NCBI RefSeq assembly: GCF_012935695.1
Contig: NZ_CP052859.1
Span: forward strand, 3,823,001-3,887,000
Reading direction: 5' to 3'
Source of the DNA: Pseudomonas sp. ADAK18
GTDB lineage: Bacteria > Pseudomonadota > Gammaproteobacteria > Pseudomonadales > Pseudomonadaceae
DNA: 64,000 nucleotides
Under the pieces are notes generated by a model, which was not told where the DNA came from, did no database searches, and saw nothing but the letters and a program-made list of their open reading frames with translations. Made by a program: the position numbers and the translations under genes. This document shows, piece after piece, positions 33,886-42,806 of this stretch; the stretch's first letter is position 1, and each line of letters begins with the position of its first letter.

Positions 33886-34865
33886 AGACCGATCTTGCTC
33901 AACTCTTCCTTGAAGTTGGCGCGGGTGATCAAGGTCACGTTATCCAATGCGGTGAACTTGGCCGGCTCGGTGCCTTTGGTAACCCACTCAAACATTGCGG
34001 TGGCGGTTTTATAGCCGGACGCGTCGGGACTCAGAAGCATCGAGCCGTAGAAGCCGGTATCAGATTTTTTAAGCTCTTCAATGGCGTCAGTGCCATTGAT
34101 GCCCACGCCGATCACGTTGGCAGCCTTGAAGCCGGCGCTTTCGGTGGCGCGTACGCCGCCCAGCACGGTGCTGTCGTTCATGCCGCCGATGATCAGGTTT
34201 TTCGCGCCGCTGGGCAGTTTCACCAAGGCCGAGTTGGTGGAGTCCATTGACCCTGGGACGTCGAGGGTTTTCTGCGCGCTGAACAGGATATGGTCAGCCG
34301 GCAGGCCGGCGGCCTTGAGGCCTTCTACCGAACCGTCGGTGCGTTTCTTGCCGGTTTCCAGCTCGTCAAAGGTGTTGATGACGGCGTAGGTTTCCTTCCA
34401 GTCCCAGTTACGATGCTTGGCTTCGGTGGCCATGGCCTCGCCTTGTTTCTGGCCGATCTTGTAGGCGTCGAGGCCAACGTAAGGTACGTCTTCCATGGGC
34501 TTGCCCTTGGCGTCGACAAAGCGGTCATCCACCGCCAGCACCTTGAGATTGTTGAGCTTGGCCTTGGCCATGATCGCAGGGCCCAGGGACACGTCCGGCG
34601 GGCAGATCACGAAGCCTTTGGCACCGTTGGCGGCGAGGGTGTCGATGGCTGAGAGGGTTTTCTCGCCGTCGGGCACGGCAATCTTGATCACGGTGAAGCC
34701 ATGGTCCTTACCGGCCTTTTCGGCGAAGGCCCATTCGGTCTGGAACCAGGGCTCTTCGGCTTGCTTGACCAGGAAGCCAATCTTTACTTCTTCGGCAGAT
34801 GCAAGGGCGCTGAGACTGCTGAGTGCCACGGCTACCGCCAAAGTCCGCACTGTCTTCTTGAACAT
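33876..34865 (-). CDS. Sugar-binding protein, AraF-like
   Basis: A 329-residue periplasmic binding protein of the ribose/arabinose group. A signal peptide (about 1-24, ending ASA) leads into KIGFLVKQAEEPWFQTEWAFAEKAGKDHGF, which matches the AraF opening; the DDRFVDAKGKPMEDVPYVGLDAYKIG and ISGI-like GVGINGTDAIEELKKS blocks line the cleft. It delivers sugar to the AraGH-like transporter. The likely substrate is L-arabinose; D-galactose or fucose cannot be excluded. Confidence 0.87.
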   Translation of the reverse strand: MFKKTVRTLAVAVALSSLSALASAEEVKIGFLVKQAEEPWFQTEWAFAEKAGKDHGFTVIKIAVPDGEKTLSAIDTLAANGAKGFVICPPDVSLGPAIMAKAKLNNLKVLAVDDRFVDAKGKPMEDVPYVGLDAYKIGQKQGEAMATEAKHRNWDWKETYAVINTFDELETGKKRTDGSVEGLKAAGLPADHILFSAQKTLDVPGSMDSTNSALVKLPSGAKNLIIGGMNDSTVLGGVRATESAGFKAANVIGVGINGTDAIEELKKSDTGFYGSMLLSPDASGYKTATAMFEWVTKGTEPAKFTALDNVTLITRANFKEELSKIGLWK

Positions 34866-34898
34866 AAACCACCTCTTGTTATTGGAGAGTTATAGGGT

Positions 34899-35720
34899 TT
34901 AGTCGTGGTACATCACCGACCGCCCGCCATCGATCATCAGGCAGGTGGCATTGATAAAGGGCGCTTCATCGGTGGCCAGAAACAACGCGGTCATTGCCAC
35001 TTCAATGGGCTGGCCGATGCGCTTGGGCGGGTGCAGGTCGAAGGCGCGCTGGCGTTCGGCATGGGGATCGGGGAAACCGTTCCAGTAGTCGACGTTGAGC
35101 TGGGTTTCGATATAGCCCGGCGCAATGGCATTCACGCGGATGCCCTTGGGTGCGTATTCGATGCCCAGGGCGCGGGTCAGGCCGAGCAAGCCGTGCTTGG
35201 CCACCGGATAGGGAAAGCAGCCGGGAATGATGTGGCTGGAATGGGTCGAGGCAATGTTGATGATGTTGCCGATGCCCTGCTCGATCATATGCGGCAATAC
35301 GGTACGGCAGCCGAACCAGGCGCCATCCAGGTCGATGGCGAAGCAACGGCGCCAATCTTCGTCGGTCATCTCCAGCGGGTCGCGGAACACGTTGACGCCC
35401 GCGCAATTGATCAGCACATCGACGCGGCCAAAACGCTCGATGGCGACATCCACCAGGGCGCGCCATTGGTCCTTGGAGGTGATGTCGACTGGCTGCGCGT
35501 AGATCTGGGCACCGCGTTCACGCCAATGGGCGGCGACCGCCTCGACCTTCTCGCCCTGGATATCACCGATCACCAGGCGCGCCTGTTGCGCCTGGAAGCA
35601 CGCGACGATGGCCTCGCCGATGCCCTGGGCGGCGCCAGTGATGATCACCACTTTGTTTTTCAGCCGCTCGCCATACGTTGGCTCGGGCACGGCGGGTAAC
35701 GACAACGGTTGAGGCTGCAT
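34899..35720 (-). CDS. SDR family sugar dehydrogenase
   Basis: A 273-residue short-chain dehydrogenase: cofactor motif TGAAQGIG near residue 29, NCAG near 105, catalytic Ser in ASTHSSH and Tyr/Lys in YPVAKHG near 170. As the first gene of a sugar-import operon it most likely oxidises the imported sugar at C1, the first step of the non-phosphorylating pentose pathway used by pseudomonads. The lactonase and dehydratase genes of that route are not in this window. Confidence 0.82.
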   Translation of the reverse strand: MQPQPLSLPAVPEPTYGERLKNKVVIITGAAQGIGEAIVACFQAQQARLVIGDIQGEKVEAVAAHWRERGAQIYAQPVDITSKDQWRALVDVAIERFGRVDVLINCAGVNVFRDPLEMTDEDWRRCFAIDLDGAWFGCRTVLPHMIEQGIGNIINIASTHSSHIIPGCFPYPVAKHGLLGLTRALGIEYAPKGIRVNAIAPGYIETQLNVDYWNGFPDPHAERQRAFDLHPPKRIGQPIEVAMTALFLATDEAPFINATCLMIDGGRSVMYHD

Positions 35721-35764
35721 CGCTTCACCTGTTTTATTTTTGGTAGTGAGTGCTGATGCAGAAG

Positions 35765-35794
35765 ACTATAAACCCAGAACCTGAAACATCTCAA
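35765..35794 (-). promoter_or_regulatory. Promoter of the SDR-araFGH-like operon
   Basis: On the minus strand TTGAGA (35794-35789) and TATAGT (35770-35765) are 18 bp apart, 45 bp before the SDR start codon. Confidence 0.5.
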
Positions 35795-35808
35795 TATATA
35801 ATTACTCA

Positions 35809-35823
35809 TCCCATATAATGGGA
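35809..35823. promoter_or_regulatory. Candidate IclR-type operator
   Basis: TCCCAT-ATA-ATGGGA is a perfect inverted repeat with the 6-3-6 layout of E. coli IclR sites. It is 14 bp upstream of the -35 element of the sugar operon promoter, a place suited to an activator. The IclR gene at 30380 is the obvious candidate. Confidence 0.5.
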
Positions 35824-35948
35824 GACCATACAAAAAAACTGACAACAGTCAGTTAGGTGCACACAGCCCTACAAGGCAACGGAAAACAAATGTGGGAACT
35901 GTCGAGCCCCACAAGGGTTTCACTTCGCTGGTTAGATCGTTCCCACTC

Positions 35949-36428
35949 TCAGCCTTGGGCAAATTCGCGCAGTGCGTCGCCTTCCATCCGGTAGCGTACC
36001 CACTCTTCCTGAGGCTGAGCGCCGATGGATTTATAGAAGGCAATGGCCGGTTCGTTCCAGTCCAGCACGCTCCACTCGAAGCGCCCACAGCCGTTGTCGA
36101 AGGCGATTTTCGCCAGGTGCCGCAGCAACTTCTTGCCCGCCCCGCCGCCCCGCTGTTCCGGGTTGATGTAGAGGTCTTCCAGGTACAGGCAGTTACTGCC
36201 CAGCCAGGTGGAATAGCTGAAAAAGAACACCGCAAAACCAATCGGCAAACCGTCCCGCAGACAGATCAGACCGTGGGCGGTGGCGCCTTCGCTGAACAGG
36301 CTGCGCTCGATGTCCACCACACTGGCGATCACTTCGTGGCGGGCTTTCTCGTAGTCGGCCAGCTCCGTGATAAAGGTCAGGATCTGCGCAGCATCGCTGG
36401 GCACGGCGGGGCGAATCTCGATGGTCAT
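35949..36428 (-). CDS. GNAT family N-acetyltransferase
   Basis: A 159-residue acetyltransferase of the diamine/SAT-like GNAT group. Motif A is visible as LYLEDLYINPEQRGGGAGKKLLRHLAKIA (about 80-110), where the glycine-rich turn binds acetyl-CoA, followed by WSVLDWNEPAIAFYKSIGA. The substrate may be a polyamine, thialysine or another small amine. It stands alone, divergent from the HD hydrolase gene. Confidence 0.9.
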   Translation of the reverse strand: MTIEIRPAVPSDAAQILTFITELADYEKARHEVIASVVDIERSLFSEGATAHGLICLRDGLPIGFAVFFFSYSTWLGSNCLYLEDLYINPEQRGGGAGKKLLRHLAKIAFDNGCGRFEWSVLDWNEPAIAFYKSIGAQPQEEWVRYRMEGDALREFAQG

Positions 36429-36540
36429 GGACGGGCCTTGGGATCAAAGGAAAGGACACATACTAAGGGGGTTTGATGACTGATTGCAGTGCAATTTCAT
36501 TCGCGACTACCCTGTAGGTATTCGTCCTTTGAGAATCCTC

Positions 36541-37185
36541 ATGCCCTTCTCTCCCTTGTCTGCCCTTGCCGATACCTTATTGCCTCACGCTCTGGAACCT
36601 TCAGAAGATGGCGCCCACGACCTGTCCCATTTGCAGCGGGTGTGGCACAACGCGCGCTCGATTCAAGCCGAGGAAGGCGGTGACCTTGAGGTGCTGCTAG
36701 CGGCGGTATTGCTGCATGACTGCGTGGCGGTGGAAAAGAACTCACCCTTGCGCTCGAAAGCTTCCGCGCTGGCCGCGACTAAGGCCAGGAAGGTTTTGCA
36801 GGCTCTGGATTGGCAGCCAGCCCGTATCGCCGCCGTCACCCATGCCATCGAGACTCACAGTTTTTCTGCGGGGCTTACACCCAACTCCCTGGAAGCCAGG
36901 ATCGTTCAGGACGCCGACCGCCTCGACTCCCTGGGCATGATCGGCGTGGCCCGCACGTTCTATACCGCCGGGCGCATGGGCAGCGCATTGTATGACCCGG
37001 CTGATCCTACTGCCCTGAATCGGGACTATGACGACAAGCGCTTTTGCCTTGATCACTTCCAGACCAAGCTGCTGCACCTGGCCGATGGTTTCCAAACCGC
37101 GACGGGACAACATATGGCGCAGGTTCGCCATCAGCGACTGAAGGGATTCATGGACACTTTCATTGAAGAGATCGGCGCCCAATAA
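36541..37185 (+). CDS. HD domain phosphohydrolase
   Basis: A 214-residue metal-dependent phosphohydrolase of the HD superfamily. Metal ligands are His in AHDLSHLQRV (about 25), His-Asp in LLHDC (about 58) and Asp in VQDADRLDSLG (about 125). The long C-terminal helical part with GRMGSALYDP is typical of the YedJ-type group. The substrate is likely a nucleotide or dNTP but is not fixed by sequence. ATG 36541 is the first family-like start; the ribosome-binding site is weak. Confidence 0.88.
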   Translation: MPFSPLSALADTLLPHALEPSEDGAHDLSHLQRVWHNARSIQAEEGGDLEVLLAAVLLHDCVAVEKNSPLRSKASALAATKARKVLQALDWQPARIAAVTHAIETHSFSAGLTPNSLEARIVQDADRLDSLGMIGVARTFYTAGRMGSALYDPADPTALNRDYDDKRFCLDHFQTKLLHLADGFQTATGQHMAQVRHQRLKGFMDTFIEEIGAQ

Positions 37186-37298
37186 ATGCGTCGTTACTCC
37201 GCCCAGCGCTAATGCAAAAACCGCTAACCATTGAACAAACCGTCTTGCCGCGCATGGTAAAAAACCTGGCATAAATCCAACGAACTACAGGTTTGATC

Positions 37299-38507
37299 AT
37301 GCGCTCCACTCCACCGGTTGGCGGAAAACTATTCGCCCTGTTCTGCCTTGCCAGTTACCTGCTGTCGCTGTCGTACGGCTCGACCTTTCTGCTGTCGCTG
37401 CTGATTCACGCCCGAGGTGGCAATGAGCATGACGCCGGGAGCGTGATCTCGATGGCGATGCTCAGTACGTTCGGCGCGGTCATGGTGTCCGGGCATTTAT
37501 CGGACGCCTTGGGCGCAGCGCGGTCCATCGCCTGCCTGGGTGTCTTGCTGGTGGTGGCCTGCCTGGGCTTTGCCCTGGCACCCGGTTTTGGCGAAAGCTT
37601 GATGCTCTTCGGTTTATCCTTGGGGCTGGGCTGGGGTGTGTTTTACACGTTGGGCCCGATCATCGTGGCGATGCTGGTGGAACCCACGCAGCGCGCCAAA
37701 TACTTTGCCCTGCTGTCGGGCAGCATGATGACCGGCATAGGCTCGGGGCCGCTGCTGGGGCGCGCGGCGAATGCCTTCGATCTGCCGTTGACTGCAGCGT
37801 TCTACATCGCGGCACTGGCGAGCCTGGCAGGCGTGGTGATGTTCTGGCGATTGGGTGCGCAGCTCCAGCAGCGCCCCAACCTGCTAGGCGTCGCCGCCGT
37901 GTCGAAAATCTCCTGGCCCGCGACACGCCAGGTGCTGTCCTCCAAAGCGGTGTTCGCCATCATCATGGTGGGCCTGGGCGGTTGCGTGTTTGGTGGCTTG
38001 TCGTCGTTTCAAACCAGCTATGCGGCGACTCACTCGCTGGACTATTCGTTGTTCTTCCTGGGGTTCATGAGTGCGGCCATCACCAGCCGCCTGTTGATCG
38101 CCAGCATCGTGGTCAAGCGTGATCCCTATTGGGCTGCGTGTGTCTTGTCTGGGGTGATGTTGGTGTCGATCCTGATGTTCGGCTTCCTGGTCAACGACAG
38201 CTTCAGTTACCTGTTGGCGGCCATCACCCTGGGAGTGGGTTATGGCCTGACCTATTCAGTGATCAACGGCCTGGCAGCCAATGAGGCTCCAGCGGGCACT
38301 ACCTCCCAGGCACTGCTGCTGTTCAGCTTGTCGTACTTTATCGGGGTGTTCGGCTTTCCGTTGCTGGCCGGCAAGGTCATCGTCGAATACGGCATGCCGA
38401 CCCTGTTGATGAGCGTGGTGGCCGTGGCTTCGTTCAACTGGCTGATCACCGTAGGGCGGCTGATCTGGCGCCGTGTCTCGCCACATAAAATCTTACAAGC
38501 AGCGTAG
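37299..38507 (+). CDS. MFS transporter
   Basis: A 402-residue major facilitator protein with about 12 membrane segments in the inner membrane. The loop between helices 2 and 3 reads GHLSDALGAARS, a form of the family's GxLaDrxGrr motif. Nothing shows the substrate; small-molecule efflux is the usual role of this size class. The start is ATG 37299, six bases inside a TTG-led frame, with AGG about 9 nt before. Confidence 0.85.
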   Translation: MRSTPPVGGKLFALFCLASYLLSLSYGSTFLLSLLIHARGGNEHDAGSVISMAMLSTFGAVMVSGHLSDALGAARSIACLGVLLVVACLGFALAPGFGESLMLFGLSLGLGWGVFYTLGPIIVAMLVEPTQRAKYFALLSGSMMTGIGSGPLLGRAANAFDLPLTAAFYIAALASLAGVVMFWRLGAQLQQRPNLLGVAAVSKISWPATRQVLSSKAVFAIIMVGLGGCVFGGLSSFQTSYAATHSLDYSLFFLGFMSAAITSRLLIASIVVKRDPYWAACVLSGVMLVSILMFGFLVNDSFSYLLAAITLGVGYGLTYSVINGLAANEAPAGTTSQALLLFSLSYFIGVFGFPLLAGKVIVEYGMPTLLMSVVAVASFNWLITVGRLIWRRVSPHKILQAA

Positions 38508-38592
38508 GACCGTTCGTCGCCAGTGAGGCACCAATGGCAAACAGGGGCGGACCAATATGAGGTAAGGACTTAAATCATAAGGAGACACCCTC

Positions 38593-38937
38593 ATGACGAC
38601 TTCCAGATTGACTGCCCTCGCCCTCACCGGTTTGCTGTCTGCCGTTTCGCTGAGCAGCTTTGCCGCCTCGAACAACTCCACCGGCCCGACCGACCCCATC
38701 GGCAGCCCGCCCAGCCCGGCGACCGAAGAGTCCAAGGGCTCCATGGGCACTGGCCTCGACACCAACGGCGGGGCAATCATTGATAACAGCAACGATCCCC
38801 GCACCCAAGGCAATGACAGCAACCGTCAGGGCCTAGGTTCCGATGTAGAGAACGGCAAAATGGGGCCGGGTAAAAATGCCACCCCTGGCGGCGATGATTC
38901 CAACATCCCCGGGGCGCCCAAACAGCCAAAACCCTGA
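38593..38937 (+). CDS. Small exported Gly/Asn/Pro-rich protein
   Basis: A 114-residue protein with a clear signal peptide (about 1-24, ending SFAA) and a mature part rich in Gly, Asn, Asp, Ser and Pro with no predicted fold. A good AAGGAG lies 9 nt before the ATG. It may be stress-linked, since such short disordered exported proteins often are; no family is recognised. The next gene, a small basic protein, starts 39 bp downstream and may be co-transcribed. Confidence 0.75.
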   Translation: MTTSRLTALALTGLLSAVSLSSFAASNNSTGPTDPIGSPPSPATEESKGSMGTGLDTNGGAIIDNSNDPRTQGNDSNRQGLGSDVENGKMGPGKNATPGGDDSNIPGAPKQPKP

Positions 38938-38976
38938 TCAACCTATGGCCCTTAACGGGTCAGGAGGAGTATCGCA

Positions 38977-39357
38977 ATGCCTCGTGGAAGCAAAGCCAAA
39001 TACACCGCCGAACAGAAACGCAAAGCCGCGCATATCGAAGACAGTTATGAGCACAAAGGGCTTTCCAAGGAGGAAGCCGAAGCCCGGGCCTGGGCCACCG
39101 TCAACAAGCAGTCCGGCGGTGGTGAAAAGGCCGGCGGCTCGGGACAACGCAAGTCGCCGGTGAAAAAAGCCAAGGACCGCCATGAGTCGGCCAAGCGGGC
39201 GGCGGCGACACGCGAAGGACATCCCCGCAACAGCCGCGCCTCGCTCGGGACACAGACCAAGGAAAGTCTGATGAAGGAAGCGCGAGCCAAGGCTATTCCT
39301 GGGCGCTCGACGATGCGTAAAGATCAGTTGATTGAAGCACTGAGAAAGGCGGGTTGA
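38977..39357 (+). CDS. Basic protein with C-terminal Rho-N/SAP-like domain
   Basis: A 126-residue strongly basic protein. The N-terminal half (KYTAEQKRKAAHIEDSYEHKGLSKEEAEARAWATVNKQSGGG) resembles proteins often named plasmid stabilisation protein; the last 35 residues (SLMKEARAKAIPGRSTMRKDQLIEALRKAG) look like a Rho N-terminal or SAP-type nucleic-acid-binding unit. GGAGGAG lies 9 nt upstream. A chromatin or RNA-binding role is inferred; the plasmid name should not be taken literally. Confidence 0.72.
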   Translation: MPRGSKAKYTAEQKRKAAHIEDSYEHKGLSKEEAEARAWATVNKQSGGGEKAGGSGQRKSPVKKAKDRHESAKRAAATREGHPRNSRASLGTQTKESLMKEARAKAIPGRSTMRKDQLIEALRKAG

Positions 39358-39387
39358 TCTCGGTCTTGTAGAGACGGCAAAACCCAT

Positions 39388-39445
39388 GTGGGAGCAACTG
39401 TCTTGGTGATTTTTAAATAAACCTCGCCAAGACAGTTGCTCCCAC
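39388..39445. repeat. 19-bp perfect inverted repeat, GTGGGAGC family
   Basis: GTGGGAGCAACTGTCTTGG (39388-39406) is repeated as an exact complement at 39427-39445 around 20 bases rich in A and T. It sits between two convergent genes and may act as a two-way terminator as well as being a REP-type element. Confidence 0.85.
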
Positions 39446-39456
39446 ACTTGATCTTT

Positions 39457-40194
39457 TTATGCCAGCGAACGTTGAGCAGCCACCAACAACATCATCGGCC
39501 GCTCCTGCTCTTCCGCCAACTCGGGGCGGGCCTTCAGGTCCGCCTCACTCGGGCCCCACTCCTCGACATGATTCAAGGTAAAGCCTGCCTGGATCAACAG
39601 ATTGAGCAAGGTACCCAAGGTGCGGTGTTGCTTGATCACACCCTTCGCCAGCCAGTTTGTGACCCGGGGCCCTTCCTGCTGATAGCCGTTCACCGGCCAG
39701 CTCTTGCGGCCTTGATCGTCAATCAGCCAACCCGGCTCACGAGGCGCCATGAAGATCGGGTGCTCGATGGAAAACACCAACCGGCCACCAGGAACCAACG
39801 CTTCATGGATGCGAGCGAACAAGCCTTTGAGGTCGACGATGTAATGGAAAGCCAGCGAGCTGTAGGCCAGGTCGAAAGTGGCGGCAGGCAGATCCAGCTG
39901 TTCAAGGTCGGCAATCGCATAGGTAATCGCGGGCAATGAAGTCATCTCGGTGGCTCGCGCCAGCATCTTTTGCGAGACGTCCAATCCCACTACCTGTTCG
40001 GCACCCTGCTCTTGCGCCCAGCGACTGAACCAGCCGTAGCCGCACCCCAGATCCACCACCTGCAAGCCAGCCATGGGTGGCAGCAATGCCTGCAAGGCGG
40101 GCCACTCAGGAGCGCCGGAGAGGCCTTCTACCGAGCGGTTCATCTTGCTGTAGCCCTCGAAAAAGGCCGGGGTGTCGTAGATGTTCTGGGTCAT
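39457..40194 (-). CDS. Class I SAM-dependent methyltransferase
   Basis: A 245-residue methyltransferase. Motif I is VVDLGCGYGWFSRWAQEQGA (about 48-67), followed by VVGLDVSQKMLARA and a LDLAYSSLAFHYI motif. The substrate cannot be told. A GGAG lies 7 nt before the ATG. The gene converges with the Rho-N/SAP-like gene and is separated from the PfkB gene by only a short gap, but a distinct transcript is possible. Confidence 0.9.
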   Translation of the reverse strand: MTQNIYDTPAFFEGYSKMNRSVEGLSGAPEWPALQALLPPMAGLQVVDLGCGYGWFSRWAQEQGAEQVVGLDVSQKMLARATEMTSLPAITYAIADLEQLDLPAATFDLAYSSLAFHYIVDLKGLFARIHEALVPGGRLVFSIEHPIFMAPREPGWLIDDQGRKSWPVNGYQQEGPRVTNWLAKGVIKQHRTLGTLLNLLIQAGFTLNHVEEWGPSEADLKARPELAEEQERPMMLLVAAQRSLA

Positions 40195-40232
40195 GATATC
40201 GCTCCGTGCTGAGTGGCGCCTATTCTGCCAAC

Positions 40233-41153
40233 TCAGGCCTGCGCCAACAACGCATCCACTTCAACGGTGCCCGGTGACGTCGCCGGTCCCCAGCGGGTGA
40301 CCGCCAACGCAGCAGCCGCATTCGCGCGCCGGGCCGCGACGCTCGGCGCCAGACCGTTGGCCAAACCGGCGATAAACACACCGGCATGGGCATCGCCTGC
40401 ACCGTTGCTATCCACTGCCTGCACCTTGAACCCCGGTACATGCTCCGGCTGGCCGTTGCGGCTGACCCAGCAACCGTTCGGGCCATCCCGCACCACCAGC
40501 AACGCATGGGCAGGTAGATGATCATTGAGTTTGAGCAGCGCTTCGACGATGTCTCCCGCACCAGTAAAAGCCAGGGCCTCCGGACCGTTGCTGGTCCAGA
40601 TATCGATGCGTGGCAACAAGTCGACCATCAACGCAGAGTCGGGCGCCTTGACCAGCGGGCCCGGATCGAACACCACCGTGATCTGGCGTGGCAAGGCCAG
40701 CAACCAATCGATCAAGGCCTGGCACTTGCCCTCCAGCAGCAAGCTGTAGCCACTGACGTACACATAATCGTCGGCACGGGGCACAGCGGTGGCCAAGTCT
40801 TCGGCACTCAGCTCACCTTCAGCACCGATATGGGAGATGAAGGTGCGTTCGGTGGTGGCCTCGGTCAGCGAGACGCACAGGCCGGTGTCCTTGGTGTCAC
40901 TGGCAGCCAGGGCCATTTCAATGCCTTCAGCCTGCATCGCCGCACGCGCCAGGTCGCCGAAACGCCCCTTACCGTGTCGCCCCAGATAGACCACCGGCAA
41001 GCCATTGCGCCGAGCTGCGGCCATCACATTGAAGCCACCGCCGGCCTCGAAACTGGCGGACTTGGCCAATACATCGCCGCCGGTTGCCGGCAAGGTATCG
41101 AGGGACATGACCAGGTCGACGATGACCTGGCCGCTGTGAATCAATCTAGACAT
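40233..41153 (-). CDS. PfkB family carbohydrate kinase
   Basis: A 306-residue sugar or nucleoside kinase of the PfkB/ribokinase family. The first signature is AGGGFNVMAAARRNGLPV (about 36-54); the second, with the catalytic base, is DSNGAGDAHAG (about 250-260), where the Asp of GAGD abstracts the sugar proton. The His in place of the usual aromatic or Ala after GAGDA is a mild departure. It overlaps the NCS1 permease gene by 8 bp and would phosphorylate ribose or a nucleoside taken up by it. Confidence 0.88.
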   Translation of the reverse strand: MSRLIHSGQVIVDLVMSLDTLPATGGDVLAKSASFEAGGGFNVMAAARRNGLPVVYLGRHGKGRFGDLARAAMQAEGIEMALAASDTKDTGLCVSLTEATTERTFISHIGAEGELSAEDLATAVPRADDYVYVSGYSLLLEGKCQALIDWLLALPRQITVVFDPGPLVKAPDSALMVDLLPRIDIWTSNGPEALAFTGAGDIVEALLKLNDHLPAHALLVVRDGPNGCWVSRNGQPEHVPGFKVQAVDSNGAGDAHAGVFIAGLANGLAPSVAARRANAAAALAVTRWGPATSPGTVEVDALLAQA

Positions 41154-42612
41154 TGTGGCTCTCTACTAACGCCGGGCGACGATCAGCAGCACCGCCCAAT
41201 ACCGCATAAATCCCGCCGGCCACCAGGAAAGTGACGATCCAACCCAGGCCGTTATGACCCAGCCACGAATCCGACAGCGGCCCGGCGAACCAGATGTTCT
41301 CGGCGGTGGTACCGATGGTGGTGAAGCTGAAGCCCAACACAATCGCGACTGCCCAGGCGCCGAATGCACGCCATTCAATCCCGCCGCGATACCAATAGGC
41401 GCTGCTCGGTGTGACGTCCAGCAAGTCCTTGGCGCTGTAATAGTGGCGATGAATCAGGTCGACCACGAAGATCCCCACCCAGGCGGTGATCGGCACGGCC
41501 AGCAGCGAGATGAAGGTGATGAATGGGCCGTAGAAGCTGTCGGCGATCAACATGAAGTAGATGGAACCGGCGAAGATCGCGACGATGTCGACAATCACCG
41601 CGTGGACGCGCTTGACCTTCAAACCGAGGGTCAAGGTGGTCAGGCCCGCCGAATACACCGATAGGTTATTGGAAAGCAACAGCCCACCAAACGCGGTGAT
41701 CAGGTACGGCACGGCCATCCAGGTAGGCAGCATGTCGCGGATCGCGATGATCGGGTCAGTGGCCGAGGCCAGGTCGTTATTGCCCACCGACAGCAAGCCG
41801 CCCAAGGTGATCAGCAGCACCAGCGGAATCCCCGCACCAAAGGCGGCGGAAGCCACCAGGCGCACGGCCTTGACGCTGCGATGCTGGTAGCGGGACATGT
41901 CGGCCCCCGCGTTGGCCCAACCGATGCCGGTACCGGCGGCCATGGTGCCCACACCGATAATCATCGCGCTGAGCGGTGCCGGGGTGGCGTTGAATACCGC
42001 GCTCCAGTCGATAGTCGCGCAGAGGAAGCCGCCCACCAGGATGTTCAGCGCGCCGAATACGTAGGTCGCCCACTTCTGGATCACCAGCAAGGTGGCGTGG
42101 CCTAGACCGGAAACGGCCAGGGTCAGCAGCACGAAAATGCCGATGAACAGCAAGGTCAGCAACGGCGCACTTTTGGCGGCCACAGGCGAGTTGAACAGGA
42201 TCGAGCACAGCGACAGCAACACAAAGGCTGCGGTGGTGGTGTTGACGGTTTCCCAGCCCAGGCGTGACATCAGCGAGACCACGGTAGGGCCGATATTGCC
42301 GCGTACACCGAAGATCGCTCGGGACAAGGTCAGGCTCGGCGCACGGCCACGACGGCCGGCGATGGAAATGATCCCCACCACCGCGAACGAACCGGCGGCG
42401 CCCAGGATCGCGACGATGATAGCCTGCCAGATCGCCAACCCGCGAAAGGCCACCAGCGTCGCCCCCAACGGCAAGCCGAGGATGCTGATGTTGGCGGCAA
42501 ACCAGACCCAGAACAGCTGCAGCGGATGGCCGTTACACTCGCTTTCTGGGACGGGCTCGATGCCTCGCGTTTCCAGTTGCCCAGCGCCTTGGCCGGAAGA
42601 GGTCGAACTCAT
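41146..42612 (-). CDS. NCS1 family nucleobase/nucleoside permease
   Basis: A 488-residue inner-membrane permease of the nucleobase:cation symporter-1 family (cytosine/purine, uracil, allantoin), with about 12 membrane segments. The conserved region ESECNGHPLQLFWVWFAANISILGLPLGA and the GRRGRAPSLTLSRAIFGVRGN loop are typical of CodB-like members. Its partners here (kinase, ADP-ribosylglycohydrolase-type hydrolase) point to uptake of a ribosylated base. ATG 42612 has AGGAG 9 nt before it. Confidence 0.9.
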   Translation of the reverse strand: MSSTSSGQGAGQLETRGIEPVPESECNGHPLQLFWVWFAANISILGLPLGATLVAFRGLAIWQAIIVAILGAAGSFAVVGIISIAGRRGRAPSLTLSRAIFGVRGNIGPTVVSLMSRLGWETVNTTTAAFVLLSLCSILFNSPVAAKSAPLLTLLFIGIFVLLTLAVSGLGHATLLVIQKWATYVFGALNILVGGFLCATIDWSAVFNATPAPLSAMIIGVGTMAAGTGIGWANAGADMSRYQHRSVKAVRLVASAAFGAGIPLVLLITLGGLLSVGNNDLASATDPIIAIRDMLPTWMAVPYLITAFGGLLLSNNLSVYSAGLTTLTLGLKVKRVHAVIVDIVAIFAGSIYFMLIADSFYGPFITFISLLAVPITAWVGIFVVDLIHRHYYSAKDLLDVTPSSAYWYRGGIEWRAFGAWAVAIVLGFSFTTIGTTAENIWFAGPLSDSWLGHNGLGWIVTFLVAGGIYAVLGGAADRRPALVESHNV

Positions 42613-42697
42613 GATGGGGTGCTCCTGATGCCTGTTTTTGTGGTTGTGGCAGATTGGCAATTTGAATCTATATTCAGGTCTCCCTGACCCGATATCA

Positions 42698-42796
42698 TCA
42701 AATGTGGGAGCGGGCTTGCTCGCGAATGCGGTGGTTCAGTACCCAATTTGCTAGCTGATACACCGCATTCGCGAGCAAGCCCGCTCCCACATTTGA
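42698..42796. repeat. REPIN, 36-bp perfect arms, GTGGGAGC family
   Basis: The 36-base arm at 42698-42733 (starting TCAAATGTGGGAGCGGGCTT) is an exact inverted copy of 42761-42796, around a 27-base centre. It splits the hydrolase gene from the permease gene inside the cluster. The perfect arms suggest a recent or selected copy. Confidence 0.93.
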
Positions 42797-42806
42797 TCTG
42801 TGGAGT

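Noticed and set aside
42698..42796. CRISPR-like repeat
   Set aside because: There is one inverted pair, not a series of direct repeats with spacers; it is a REPIN.
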